In this document: in pieces, positions 1-4,606 of the stretch
Position numbering within the stretch: position 1 is the first letter of the stretch
How the letters are laid out: every line of letters starts with the position of its first letter
NCBI GenBank assembly: GCA_013151975.1
Contig: JAADHG010000270.1
Location: 1-8,254, forward strand
DNA length: 8,254 nucleotides
Reading direction: 5' to 3'
DNA from: Chlorobiota bacterium
Lineage (GTDB): Bacteria; Bacteroidota; Bacteroidia; Flavobacteriales; Flavobacteriaceae
Made by a program: the position numbers and the translations under genes
Notes under the pieces: generated by a model
Told to the model about the DNA's origin: nothing
The model's database searches: none
Seen by the model: the letters and a program-made list of their open reading frames with translations, nothing else

Positions 1-1
1 T

Positions 2-55
2 AAAGAAACTTTTGTAACACCAACAGATTACCGTTATCCGTTTTTAGAGGAATAA
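2..55 (+). CDS. pruA: C-terminal end of probable L-glutamate gamma-semialdehyde (1-pyrroline-5-carboxylate) dehydrogenase, partial
   Basis: This is the last 17 codons and TAA stop of a gene that begins left of the window. The peptide reads KETFVTPTDYRYPFLEE. It resembles the extreme C terminus of P5C dehydrogenases of the ALDH4 type, where a conserved 'IKE' stretch is followed by a proline and then a D-[YW]-x-Y-P/A tail (human ALDH4A1 ends in a comparable way). The enzyme would oxidise glutamate semialdehyde to glutamate with NAD+ in proline breakdown. From memory, pruA often lies near rsmG in Flavobacteriaceae, which would fit the rsmG gene 2.7 kb downstream. Only 17 residues are visible, so the identification is tentative; the existence of a coding end here is more secure than the name. 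Confidence 0.55.
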   Translation, partial: KETFVTPTDYRYPFLEE

Positions 56-61
56 ATGCTG

Positions 62-92
62 TCACTTAGAGTGATTCCGATAGTATCGGAAT
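62..92 (+). repeat. Two adjacent small hairpins just after pruA
   Basis: TCACT/AGTGA (62-66 with 70-74) encloses a 3-base loop. It is followed immediately by TTCCGATA/TATCGGAA (75-82 with 84-91), a perfect dyad around one central G. They begin 7 bases after the pruA stop and could help stop transcription or protect the mRNA 3' end, but no T run follows. Function is inferred only from position. Confidence 0.45.
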
Positions 93-110
93 TGTATCGA
101 GAAGTAATAA

Positions 111-271
111 AGGCTATCTAAAAATCATCTAAAATTGTCATCCTGAATTCATTTCAGGATCTATTGAAAATGGATAGTATAAGATTCTGAAACACACTTC
201 GACTCCGCTCAGTGTAAAGTTCAGAATGGCAGCACAAATGTTATTGGCTTTTAGATAGTCTCATTTTTTTT
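111..271 (+). terminator. Terminator-like stem with T run, interrupted by a repeat in its loop
   Basis: The left arm AGGCTATCTAAAA (111-123) pairs with TTTTAGATAGTCT (249-261) over 13 positions with a single G-U wobble. A run of eight T's follows (264-271). That is the layout of a Rho-independent terminator for the upstream pruA gene, except that the loop is about 125 bases and contains the palindromic element at 136-231. The stem is only moderately G+C, and such a long loop may make it weak. The pairing is seen directly; the terminator role is inferred. Confidence 0.4.
136..231. repeat. Dispersed palindromic (REP/MITE-like) intergenic element
   Basis: The element is about 96 bases and bounded by imperfect inverted ends TGTCATCCTGAA (136-147) and TTCAGAATGGCA (220-231), 10 of 12 complementary. 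Inside are hairpins CCTGAA/TTCAGG (142-147 with 153-158) and TTCTGAA/TTCAGAA (185-191 with 220-226). The latter encloses ACACT/AGTGT (194-198 with 211-215) around the string TTCGACTCCGCTC. A longer pairing, TTTCAGGATCT with AGATTCTGAAA (152-162 with 182-192), is also possible. From memory, 'GTCATCCTGAA...TTCAGAATG' and 'CTTCGACTCCGCTCAGTG' strings recur many times between genes in Flavobacteriia. It carries no coding capacity, so any movement would need a transposase elsewhere in the genome. Confidence 0.65.
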
Positions 272-294
272 AAAGATTCCTAATTAAAATCCAT

Positions 295-302
295 TAGATT
301 TG
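295..302 (+). promoter_or_regulatory. Possible Bacteroidetes -7 promoter box ahead of first DUF6090 gene
   Basis: TAGATTTG matches the Bacteroidetes -7 consensus TAnnTTTG. It lies about 80 bases upstream of the ATG at 382, so transcription would start near 309 and give a roughly 70-base leader. No clear -33 TTG is found at the usual distance, and such a box can occur by chance in A+T-rich DNA. Confidence 0.3.
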
Positions 303-307
303 TAAGT

Positions 308-337
308 GTATATATAATGGGAGTATATACACCGGTG
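308..337. repeat. Inverted repeat GTATATA...TATATAC running into the palindrome CACCGGTG
   Basis: GTATATA (308-314) and TATATAC (324-330) form a 7-bp stem around 9 bases. The last C begins the perfect 8-bp palindrome CACCGGTG (330-337). The pair would sit in the first bases of the transcript if the box at 295-302 is the promoter, and could be a leader hairpin or protein-binding site. There is no evidence for a specific role. Confidence 0.35.
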
Positions 338-356
338 AACATATCCCTACGTTAGC

Positions 357-391
357 CTTCATTATGACCAACCGATAACCAATGATAAAAT
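357..391 (+). repeat. Shared leader, copy 1 (start region of first DUF6090 gene)
   Basis: This 35-base segment matches 1821-1855 at 33 of 35 positions; the two differences are GA versus TT at 374-375. It begins CTTCATTATGACCAACC and runs through TAACCA into the first ten bases of the coding region (ATGATAAAAT). Upstream of it, CATATCCCTACGTT (341-354) also resembles CATAGCCTAACCGTT (1804-1817). The match covers noncoding bases as well as the start codon, so it is not explained by protein conservation alone. Confidence 0.85.
364..378 (+). promoter_or_regulatory. Four-codon upstream ORF (M-T-N-R-stop) ahead of DUF6090 gene 1
   Basis: ATG ACC AAC CGA TAA ends 3 bases before the ATG of the main gene, in the same frame. 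The second DUF6090 gene has the same arrangement (M-T-N-L-stop, same 3-base gap). It could be a tiny leader ORF that couples translation to the main start, or only part of a conserved cassette boundary. There is no Shine-Dalgarno sequence to show that it is translated. Confidence 0.35.
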
Positions 392-1080
392 TCTTTAGAA
401 AAATACGTTACGACCTTATGGAGAAAAATAAAACTGGAAAATATTTAAAATATGCTATTGGAGAAATTGTACTTGTTGTTATTGGAATTTTGATTGCTCT
501 TTCGATAAATAATTGGAATGAAAAAAGGTTGGAAAAAAATGAAGCTGCAAACTATGTTGAACAGATTAAAATTGAACTAGAATCAGACATCACTCATTTT
601 AATAATGATATATCTCTAATGCAAAATTGGTCGGATTATCTAAATAAGGTTAGTGACGGAAAATATAATGAAGTGGACCTATCTCGTTTACTTATTTATC
701 TACCTAGAAATCTTAGTGCTAGAAACTTTGGCATATCCTATTATAAAATGTTAGAATCTGGAATTATAAAACACATTGAAAATAATCAAATCGGAAAAAA
801 ACTACAGACGTATTACTTAATAAATTGCTCAGAATATAATTATAGAACTGAATTTCATGCTAATTTCATTTCCGATCATATAGAAGGTCCTTTACTCCTA
901 ATGTTGAATCATAAAAAAGATTTTCTTGTCGATCCTCAAGAAGTAATTGAGGAAATGGAAAATGGAAGATTAAAATCACTTGTAAACTGGCAAATCTCCT
1001 ATTTTGAATATAATTTGAGAAAAAGTAATGAAAATATTATTCAAGCAGAGGAATTGATTAGTTTAATTGATGGAAAATAA
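382..1080 (+). CDS. DUF6090-type single-pass membrane protein (copy 1)
   Basis: This 232-residue protein has unknown function. Its N terminus, MIKFFRKIR followed by a basic stretch and the membrane segment YAIGEIVLVVIGILIAL (residues 24-40) and then NNWNE (43-47), is the signature I associate with DUF6090 proteins, which are abundant and multi-copy in Flavobacteriia. The positive N terminus predicts an N-in orientation, with the remaining 185 residues outside the inner membrane. That part is helix-rich and charged, with coiled-coil-like spacing around 48-80, and has no catalytic motif I recognise. The start at 382 is set by an in-frame TAA at 376-378 and by alignment with the second copy at 1846. 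The two proteins are identical at 36 of the first 47 positions and then diverge strongly. A 98-base gap separates it from the next gene. The family call is confident; the function is unknown. Confidence 0.85.
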   Translation: MIKFFRKIRYDLMEKNKTGKYLKYAIGEIVLVVIGILIALSINNWNEKRLEKNEAANYVEQIKIELESDITHFNNDISLMQNWSDYLNKVSDGKYNEVDLSRLLIYLPRNLSARNFGISYYKMLESGIIKHIENNQIGKKLQTYYLINCSEYNYRTEFHANFISDHIEGPLLLMLNHKKDFLVDPQEVIEEMENGRLKSLVNWQISYFEYNLRKSNENIIQAEELISLIDGK

Positions 1081-1178
1081 CGAAAAGTCAATAAGGTTAG
1101 AAACCAATTTAGTGTAAAGTCTAATCTTTAACTTGTGTAAACCATGTAGCTTTACGAGACATTAGAAAATTATTAGAT

Positions 1179-1676
1179 ATGAAGAACCTTTTTATTATAT
1201 TAATCTTTTGTTCTATTTATTCTTGTGATAATAGAATAAAACCAGATTCAATAAAACAAATTGAAATAAATGAATTTCAAAAACAATCGGATATTGACTC
1301 TGTTAAAGGATTAATATCAAATTCATTTCAAGATATTTGGTCAGATTTAGATTCAACTAAAATAGAGAAATATTATACGAATGACTTTATTCTTCTTGAA
1401 AATGGTATAGTATGGAATAATGATTCTGTAAAAAGTCACCTTAATAGAAAGCTAAAAGAAGTGGAAATCTATAAATACAAAAGACTAAATAAATTTGACT
1501 TCTTAAAATCCGTACATAACCAAAATACCATTTGGATAGCCTATGACAACTACGGAACTTGGGTAAAGGGTATTGACACATTAGGCTCCGTACATTGGTT
1601 GGAAAGTGTAATTGCAAAAAAAGAAAATGGTCGGTGGAAACTTCAGCAATTACATTCAACAACCGTTAAGAACTAA
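1179..1676 (+). CDS. Small lipoprotein with NTF2-like (SnoaL/DUF4440-type) domain
   Basis: This is a 165-residue hypothetical protein. Residues 1-16 (MKNLFIILIFCSIYSC) form a lipoprotein signal peptide with the acylated cysteine most likely C16 in I-Y-S-C, so the mature protein would be a membrane-anchored periplasmic or outer-membrane lipoprotein. Residues about 40-162 have the pattern of a cone-shaped NTF2-like fold: a helical start, IEKYYTNDFILLENGIVWN (62-80), then the strands around IWIAYDNYGTW (118-128) and a closing segment with the 'ENGRWKLQQLHST' character (149-161) typical of DUF4440/SnoaL-like proteins. Such domains bind small molecules or act as isomerases or dehydratases, but no catalytic residues can be assigned here. 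The ATG at 1179 is chosen because it begins the signal peptide. It lies between two DUF6090 genes on the same strand, with 98 bases before and 169 bases after it, so co-transcription with copy 1 is possible. Confidence 0.75.
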   Translation: MKNLFIILIFCSIYSCDNRIKPDSIKQIEINEFQKQSDIDSVKGLISNSFQDIWSDLDSTKIEKYYTNDFILLENGIVWNNDSVKSHLNRKLKEVEIYKYKRLNKFDFLKSVHNQNTIWIAYDNYGTWVKGIDTLGSVHWLESVIAKKENGRWKLQQLHSTTVKN

Positions 1677-1687
1677 TAAAAACGAAC

Positions 1688-1820
1688 CGCCAACACCGTG
1701 TAAAATTCATTGCTAGGTTTTGGCTTATTTATGAAAATCCTATCGGATTTTCAAGTTGGTTTTGTACTTGTGAAGTTTATTGCTAATTTCACGCAACGAA
1801 ATCATAGCCTAACCGTTGCG
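1688..1820. repeat. Long structured intergenic element ending at the second shared leader
   Basis: The centre is a perfect 8-bp hairpin, GAAAATCC-TATC-GGATTTTC (1733-1752). Further out, GTGTAAAATT (1698-1707) can pair with AATTTCACGC (1785-1794) at nine of ten positions, counting one wobble. The outer ends CGCCAAC (1688-1694) and GTTGCG (1815-1820) are complementary apart from one extra C. ATTGCTA occurs on both sides as a direct repeat (1709-1715 and 1779-1785). The whole could fold as one long imperfect stem. From memory, similar 'GTGTA-AAATT-ATTGCTA...GTTGCGCTTCATTATGACC' elements sit between many hypothetical genes in Flavobacteriaceae. It resembles the foldable recombination site of a gene cassette in outline but does not fit the integron attC consensus well. 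No T run follows the hairpin, so it is not a standard terminator. Confidence 0.6.
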
Positions 1821-1855
1821 CTTCATTATGACCAACCTTTAACCAATGATAAAAT
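1821..1855 (+). repeat. Shared leader, copy 2 (start region of second DUF6090 gene)
   Basis: This is the second copy of the 35-base leader described at 357-391, 33 of 35 bases identical. It directly follows GTTGCG at the end of the structured element at 1688-1820, and it includes the first ten coding bases of the second DUF6090 gene. Confidence 0.85.
1828..1842 (+). promoter_or_regulatory. Four-codon upstream ORF (M-T-N-L-stop) ahead of DUF6090 gene 2
   Basis: ATG ACC AAC CTT TAA is followed by CCA and then the main ATG at 1846. Length, frame and spacing are the same as in the copy at 364-378. Translation is not shown by any ribosome-binding sequence. Confidence 0.35.
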
Positions 1856-2598
1856 ATTTTAGAAAAATTAGACAAAAATTACTGACTGAAAACAAGTTCA
1901 GTAAATATTTAATTTATGCTATTGGGGAAATTGTTTTAGTTGTGATAGGAATCCTCATTGCTCTTCAGTTAAATAATTGGAATGAAGTTCGTAAAATAAG
2001 AATACAAGAATTAAAAACTCTAAAAGAATTACGTTCGGATCTATTACAAAATATTAATGACATTGATGAAAATATTACTTTCTTGAAAGTGAGTAAACGA
2101 GCAAATGAAATTATTCTTCATCATATTGAAAACAATCTGCCTTACAACGATTCTTTGGATTTCCATTTCGCAAATCTATACCCATTTATTACATTTTCAC
2201 CTAACCAGACAACTTTCAACAATCTAAAACAAAATGGAATCAATTTGATAACTAATGATTCATTAAGAACCAATATTTCTGATCTATATGGTAACCGTTT
2301 TAATGTATACAAGGTTTTTGAGAAAACATACTTAGTAGAACACTACGTCAATTATATTAAGCCCTTATTTATGTCTGAATTTAAAACTTTTAAATTATAT
2401 GAATCATTTAAACCTAATGATTATAATCAATTTATCAAGAATAAAGAATATAAACAGATAATGAATTATTCTGTTCAAATTTCCGAAACATTTATAAAAT
2501 TCCAATTACGATTTAAGAAAAGTATAAATGATTTAATCTTGCAAATCGATAATGAGATTGCTGAATCAACGCATATAGAATTAATAACGAAAGGCTAA
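1846..2598 (+). CDS. DUF6090-type single-pass membrane protein (copy 2)
   Basis: This 250-residue protein of unknown function is a paralogue of the product of 382-1080. The N-terminal module MIKYFRKIR, then YAIGEIVLVVIGILIAL (24-40, identical in both copies) and NNWNE (43-47), gives one membrane helix with a basic cytoplasmic tip. Residues about 48-80 (with LKELRSDLLQNINDIDENI at 60-78) look like a continuing amphipathic helix. The rest is Asn-, Lys- and aromatic-rich with no motif I know. Beyond residue 47 there is little identity with copy 1, so the two share a membrane anchor and carry different outer domains. The ATG at 1846 is fixed by the in-frame TAA at 1840-1842 and by the shared leader. 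The gene is followed by a degraded leader copy and then the convergent rsmG gene 122 bases away. The base composition looks more A+T-rich than in the core genes to the right. Confidence 0.85.
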   Translation: MIKYFRKIRQKLLTENKFSKYLIYAIGEIVLVVIGILIALQLNNWNEVRKIRIQELKTLKELRSDLLQNINDIDENITFLKVSKRANEIILHHIENNLPYNDSLDFHFANLYPFITFSPNQTTFNNLKQNGINLITNDSLRTNISDLYGNRFNVYKVFEKTYLVEHYVNYIKPLFMSEFKTFKLYESFKPNDYNQFIKNKEYKQIMNYSVQISETFIKFQLRFKKSINDLILQIDNEIAESTHIELITKG

Positions 2599-2622
2599 CA
2601 AAGAACTGAGCTAAAATCGAGC

Positions 2623-2662
2623 GTTTTCAAATTTACTTATGACCACAAGACAACATTTATAA
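2623..2662 (+). repeat. Degraded third copy of the leader/boundary motif
   Basis: GCGTT followed by 13 bases and then TTATGACCA (2637-2645) resembles GTTGCGCTTCATTATGACCAAC at 1815-1836. The ATG at 2639 opens a 7-codon ORF (M-T-T-R-Q-H-L) that stops at 2660-2662, and no DUF6090 gene follows. If real, it marks the right edge of the accessory block. Only 9 bases are identical without a gap, so the match could be chance. Confidence 0.35.
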
Positions 2663-2670
2663 AAGAAGTT

Positions 2671-2692
2671 AAACAAGGTGAGCTGCCTGTTT
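2671..2692 (-). terminator. Possible terminator hairpin for rsmG
   Basis: AAACAAGG (2671-2678) pairs with CCTGTTT (2686-2692) over seven pairs with one bulged A around a 7-base loop. Read on the minus strand, it begins 29 bases after the rsmG stop and is followed by the T-rich stretch AACTTCTTTTAT. It could also serve the converging plus-strand transcript. The stem is short, so the call is tentative. Confidence 0.35.
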
Positions 2693-2720
2693 ATAGGTTT
2701 TGATTATTGCTTTAAAAATC

Positions 2721-3350
2721 TCATGGTTTAAATTTTACAGGCAAATGCACCACTTTTTTGGTCTCGAAGAATGCTTCAGTAAAATAGTCGCTTAAATTAT
2801 ATATGCTTACGGACTTATAGTTTTGCAATTCTTCGGTTAAATCGCCTCCTTTTAAATAGAGAATACCGTTTTTAATCTCATGGTTTTGCGTTTTAGCAAC
2901 TTTTCCTTTTACCCAAGACACAAAAGTTGGCATTGCGGTTACAGCACGACTTATAATAAAATCGTAGGTATCATTAATTGCCTCAACACGAGTATGTGTG
3001 GTTTTTATATTGTTTAATCCTAAATCTGAAGCAACACCATTAACCACTTTTAATTTTTTATTGATACTATCAACCAAATGAAAATTACAATCAGGAAACA
3101 ATATAGCAAGCGGAATTCCAGGAAAACCTCCACCAGTACCAACGTCTAAAATTTTAGTACCGTCTTTAAATTCAATCACCTTTGCAATACCTAGAGAATG
3201 TAGTACATGGCGTAAATATAATTCGTCAATATCTTTACGTGACACTACGTTTATTTTTAAATTCCAATCTTGATAAAGAGCCTTCAATTTCTCAAATTTA
3301 TCGATTTGATCGTCAGTAAGATTAGGAAAATACTTTAAAATGAGCTCCAT
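2721..3350 (-). CDS. rsmG: 16S rRNA (guanine-527-N7)-methyltransferase
   Basis: RsmG (GidB) transfers a methyl group from S-adenosylmethionine to N7 of G527 in the 530 loop of 16S rRNA in the small ribosomal subunit; loss of RsmG causes low-level streptomycin resistance in several bacteria. The 209-residue length is normal for the family. Landmarks are an N-terminal helical part with NVVSRKD (34-40), the SAM-binding loop LDVGTGGGFPGIPLAI (68-83), the acidic residue after strand 2 in VDS (93-95), the SRA segment (134-136) and YLKGG (165-169). The ATG at 3348-3350 gives the expected N terminus. The gene is divergent from the desaturase (143-base shared upstream region) and converges on the second DUF6090 gene. 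Nothing looks truncated. Confidence 0.96.
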   Translation of the reverse strand: MELILKYFPNLTDDQIDKFEKLKALYQDWNLKINVVSRKDIDELYLRHVLHSLGIAKVIEFKDGTKILDVGTGGGFPGIPLAILFPDCNFHLVDSINKKLKVVNGVASDLGLNNIKTTHTRVEAINDTYDFIISRAVTAMPTFVSWVKGKVAKTQNHEIKNGILYLKGGDLTEELQNYKSVSIYNLSDYFTEAFFETKKVVHLPVKFKP

Positions 3351-3368
3351 TAAACTTTAAGATTTCAA

Positions 3369-3376
3369 CAAAAATA
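3369..3376 (-). promoter_or_regulatory. Possible -7 promoter box for rsmG
   Basis: On the minus strand TATTTTTG matches TAnnTTTG, with its 3' end 18 bases before the rsmG ATG, which implies a very short leader. A -33 TTG is not clear at the usual spacing. The region is very A+T-rich, so the match is only suggestive. Confidence 0.3.
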
Positions 3377-3432
3377 TACATTTTATGTGCATAATTTTAT
3401 GAAAACTTTATAAGTTAAGTGTGTTTATTATT

Positions 3433-3440
3433 TATCTTTG
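3433..3440 (+). promoter_or_regulatory. Probable Bacteroidetes -7 promoter box for desaturase operon
   Basis: TATCTTTG is an exact match to TAnnTTTG, 53 bases upstream of the desaturase ATG, which gives a leader of about 45 bases. The -33 region has no perfect TTG. It is the best plus-strand promoter candidate in the 143-base divergent region. Confidence 0.45.
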
Positions 3441-3493
3441 CCAACTTATACAATAATTTATTTTAATTCGTTATAATAAATAAATCAAAACGG

Positions 3494-4594
3494 ATGACAA
3501 AACAACTGCTTACTTTTTCAAGAACAGATTCTGCAAAGTTTTTTAAAACACTCAATAAACGTGTTAATAGCTACTTTAAAGACAATAATATTAAACGTAC
3601 AGGTAACTGGAAACTTTGGTTAAAAACAATTATAATGTTTGCCTTATTTTTAACGCCTTACTTTTTAATCCTTACATTAAATATTCCTGGTTGGGCACAA
3701 TTACTTTTAACTATTGTTATGGGAATTGGCATGGCTGGAGTTGGTATGAATGTAATGCACGATGGTAATCATGGTTCGTTTTCTAATAAAGAATGGATTA
3801 ATAGAATAATGGGAAGTAGTATTTATATCCTTGCTGGAAATGCTTACAATTGGAAAGTGCAGCATAATGTACTACATCATACATATACAAATATTCCTGG
3901 TCATGATGAAGACCTTGAAGCTGGTCGAATTTTACGTTTTTCGGAACATTCTAAGTGGCAATGGCATCACAAATTTCAGCATTATTATTCAGTGTTACTT
4001 TATGGATTATTAACTATTAATTGGGCTATTACAACCGATTTTATGCAAATGAAACGCTATATGAAGCGTAAATTATCCTATGGAAAATTTCCAAATCCTG
4101 TATGGAATTGGAGTAAATTGGTGATTTCAAAAATTATCTATGTCACCATGTGGATTGTTATTCCTATGTTAATATTAGATATTTCTTGGTGGAAAATTTT
4201 ATTAGGCTTCTTTATTATGCATTATGTTGCTGGCTTAATTTTAAGTGTTGTATTTCAATTAGCACATGTGATGGATGAAGCAGAAATGCCACTTCCAGAA
4301 GAGAACGGCTCTATGAAAAATACTTGGGCTGTACACCAACTTAAAACTACAGTTAATTTTGGAGCAAAAAGTAAAATTGTAAATTGGTTTACTGGAGGAT
4401 TGAACCATCAGGTAGAGCACCATATTTTTCCACATATAAGTCATGTACATTATGTGAAAATCGCCAAAATAGTTAAAGAAACCGCCAAAGAGTTTAATTT
4501 ACCTTATAACGAATATAAAACCACACGTAAAGCCATTATTGCTCATTTTAAGTATTTACGCGAAATGGGAATGAAACCTGCTTTAACAGTCTAA
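3494..4594 (+). CDS. Membrane fatty acid desaturase (front-end-type, DesA/COG3239-like)
   Basis: This is a 366-residue integral membrane di-iron enzyme that would introduce a cis double bond into a fatty acyl chain using O2 and electrons from ferredoxin or a cytochrome. All three histidine boxes are present: HDGNH (89-93), HNVLHH (124-129) and QVEHH (306-310). The glutamine that opens the third box is the variant seen in Delta-5/Delta-6 'front-end' desaturases, but there is no fused cytochrome b5 domain. Hydrophobic segments lie at roughly 43-62, 66-86, 212-230 and 233-255, which fits two membrane hairpins with the histidines on the cytoplasmic side. Box spacing and length look intact. The regiospecificity and whether the substrate is acyl-CoA or a lipid cannot be read from the sequence. 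It is the first gene of a likely two-gene unit with the aminotransferase 12 bases downstream. Confidence 0.92.
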   Translation: MTKQLLTFSRTDSAKFFKTLNKRVNSYFKDNNIKRTGNWKLWLKTIIMFALFLTPYFLILTLNIPGWAQLLLTIVMGIGMAGVGMNVMHDGNHGSFSNKEWINRIMGSSIYILAGNAYNWKVQHNVLHHTYTNIPGHDEDLEAGRILRFSEHSKWQWHHKFQHYYSVLLYGLLTINWAITTDFMQMKRYMKRKLSYGKFPNPVWNWSKLVISKIIYVTMWIVIPMLILDISWWKILLGFFIMHYVAGLILSVVFQLAHVMDEAEMPLPEENGSMKNTWAVHQLKTTVNFGAKSKIVNWFTGGLNHQVEHHIFPHISHVHYVKIAKIVKETAKEFNLPYNEYKTTRKAIIAHFKYLREMGMKPALTV

Positions 4595-4606
4595 TTAGTT
4601 TTACCA

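Larger units (their letters stand above)
56..381. other. Gene-free intergenic stretch between pruA end and first DUF6090 gene
   Basis: I see no convincing gene in these 326 bases. In order, the stretch holds two small perfect hairpins (62-92), the left arm of a terminator-like stem (111-123), a dispersed palindromic element (136-231), the right arm of that stem with a T run (249-271), a TAnnTTTG promoter-like box (295-302), a short inverted repeat (308-330) that ends at the palindrome CACCGGTG (330-337), and the start of the leader shared by the two DUF6090 genes (from about 351). Confidence 0.7.

Noticed and set aside
56..381. Possible small gene or structured RNA in the first intergenic region.
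   Set aside because: No reading frame of useful length was seen, and the visible structure is explained by the dispersed element and the terminator-like stem.
1081..1178. Weak hairpins and a GTGTAAA direct repeat (1112-1118 and 1135-1141) between the first DUF6090 gene and the lipoprotein gene.
   Set aside because: The stems are 5-6 bp, almost all A-T, and without a T run. This is no more than expected in such DNA, so neither a terminator nor a boundary element is called.
1441..1662. Open frame of 73 codons on the minus strand inside the lipoprotein gene.
   Set aside because: It lies wholly within a gene with a clear signal peptide and domain on the other strand and has no family features of its own.
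1804..1821. Possible classical integron attC core sites (GCCTAAC at 1807-1813, GTTGCGC at 1815-1821).
   Set aside because: GCCTAAC fits RYYYAAC, but GTTGCGC does not fit GTTRRRY. The two lie side by side rather than at opposite ends of a folded site, and there is no integron integrase in the window.
382..2598. The idea that the DUF6090-lipoprotein-DUF6090 block is a new defence or toxin-immunity system.
   Set aside because: No nuclease, nucleotide-binding, toxin or immunity motif is visible in any of the three products. The DUF6090 family is common and multi-copy in Flavobacteriia, so the cassette-like layout is reported without assigning a function.
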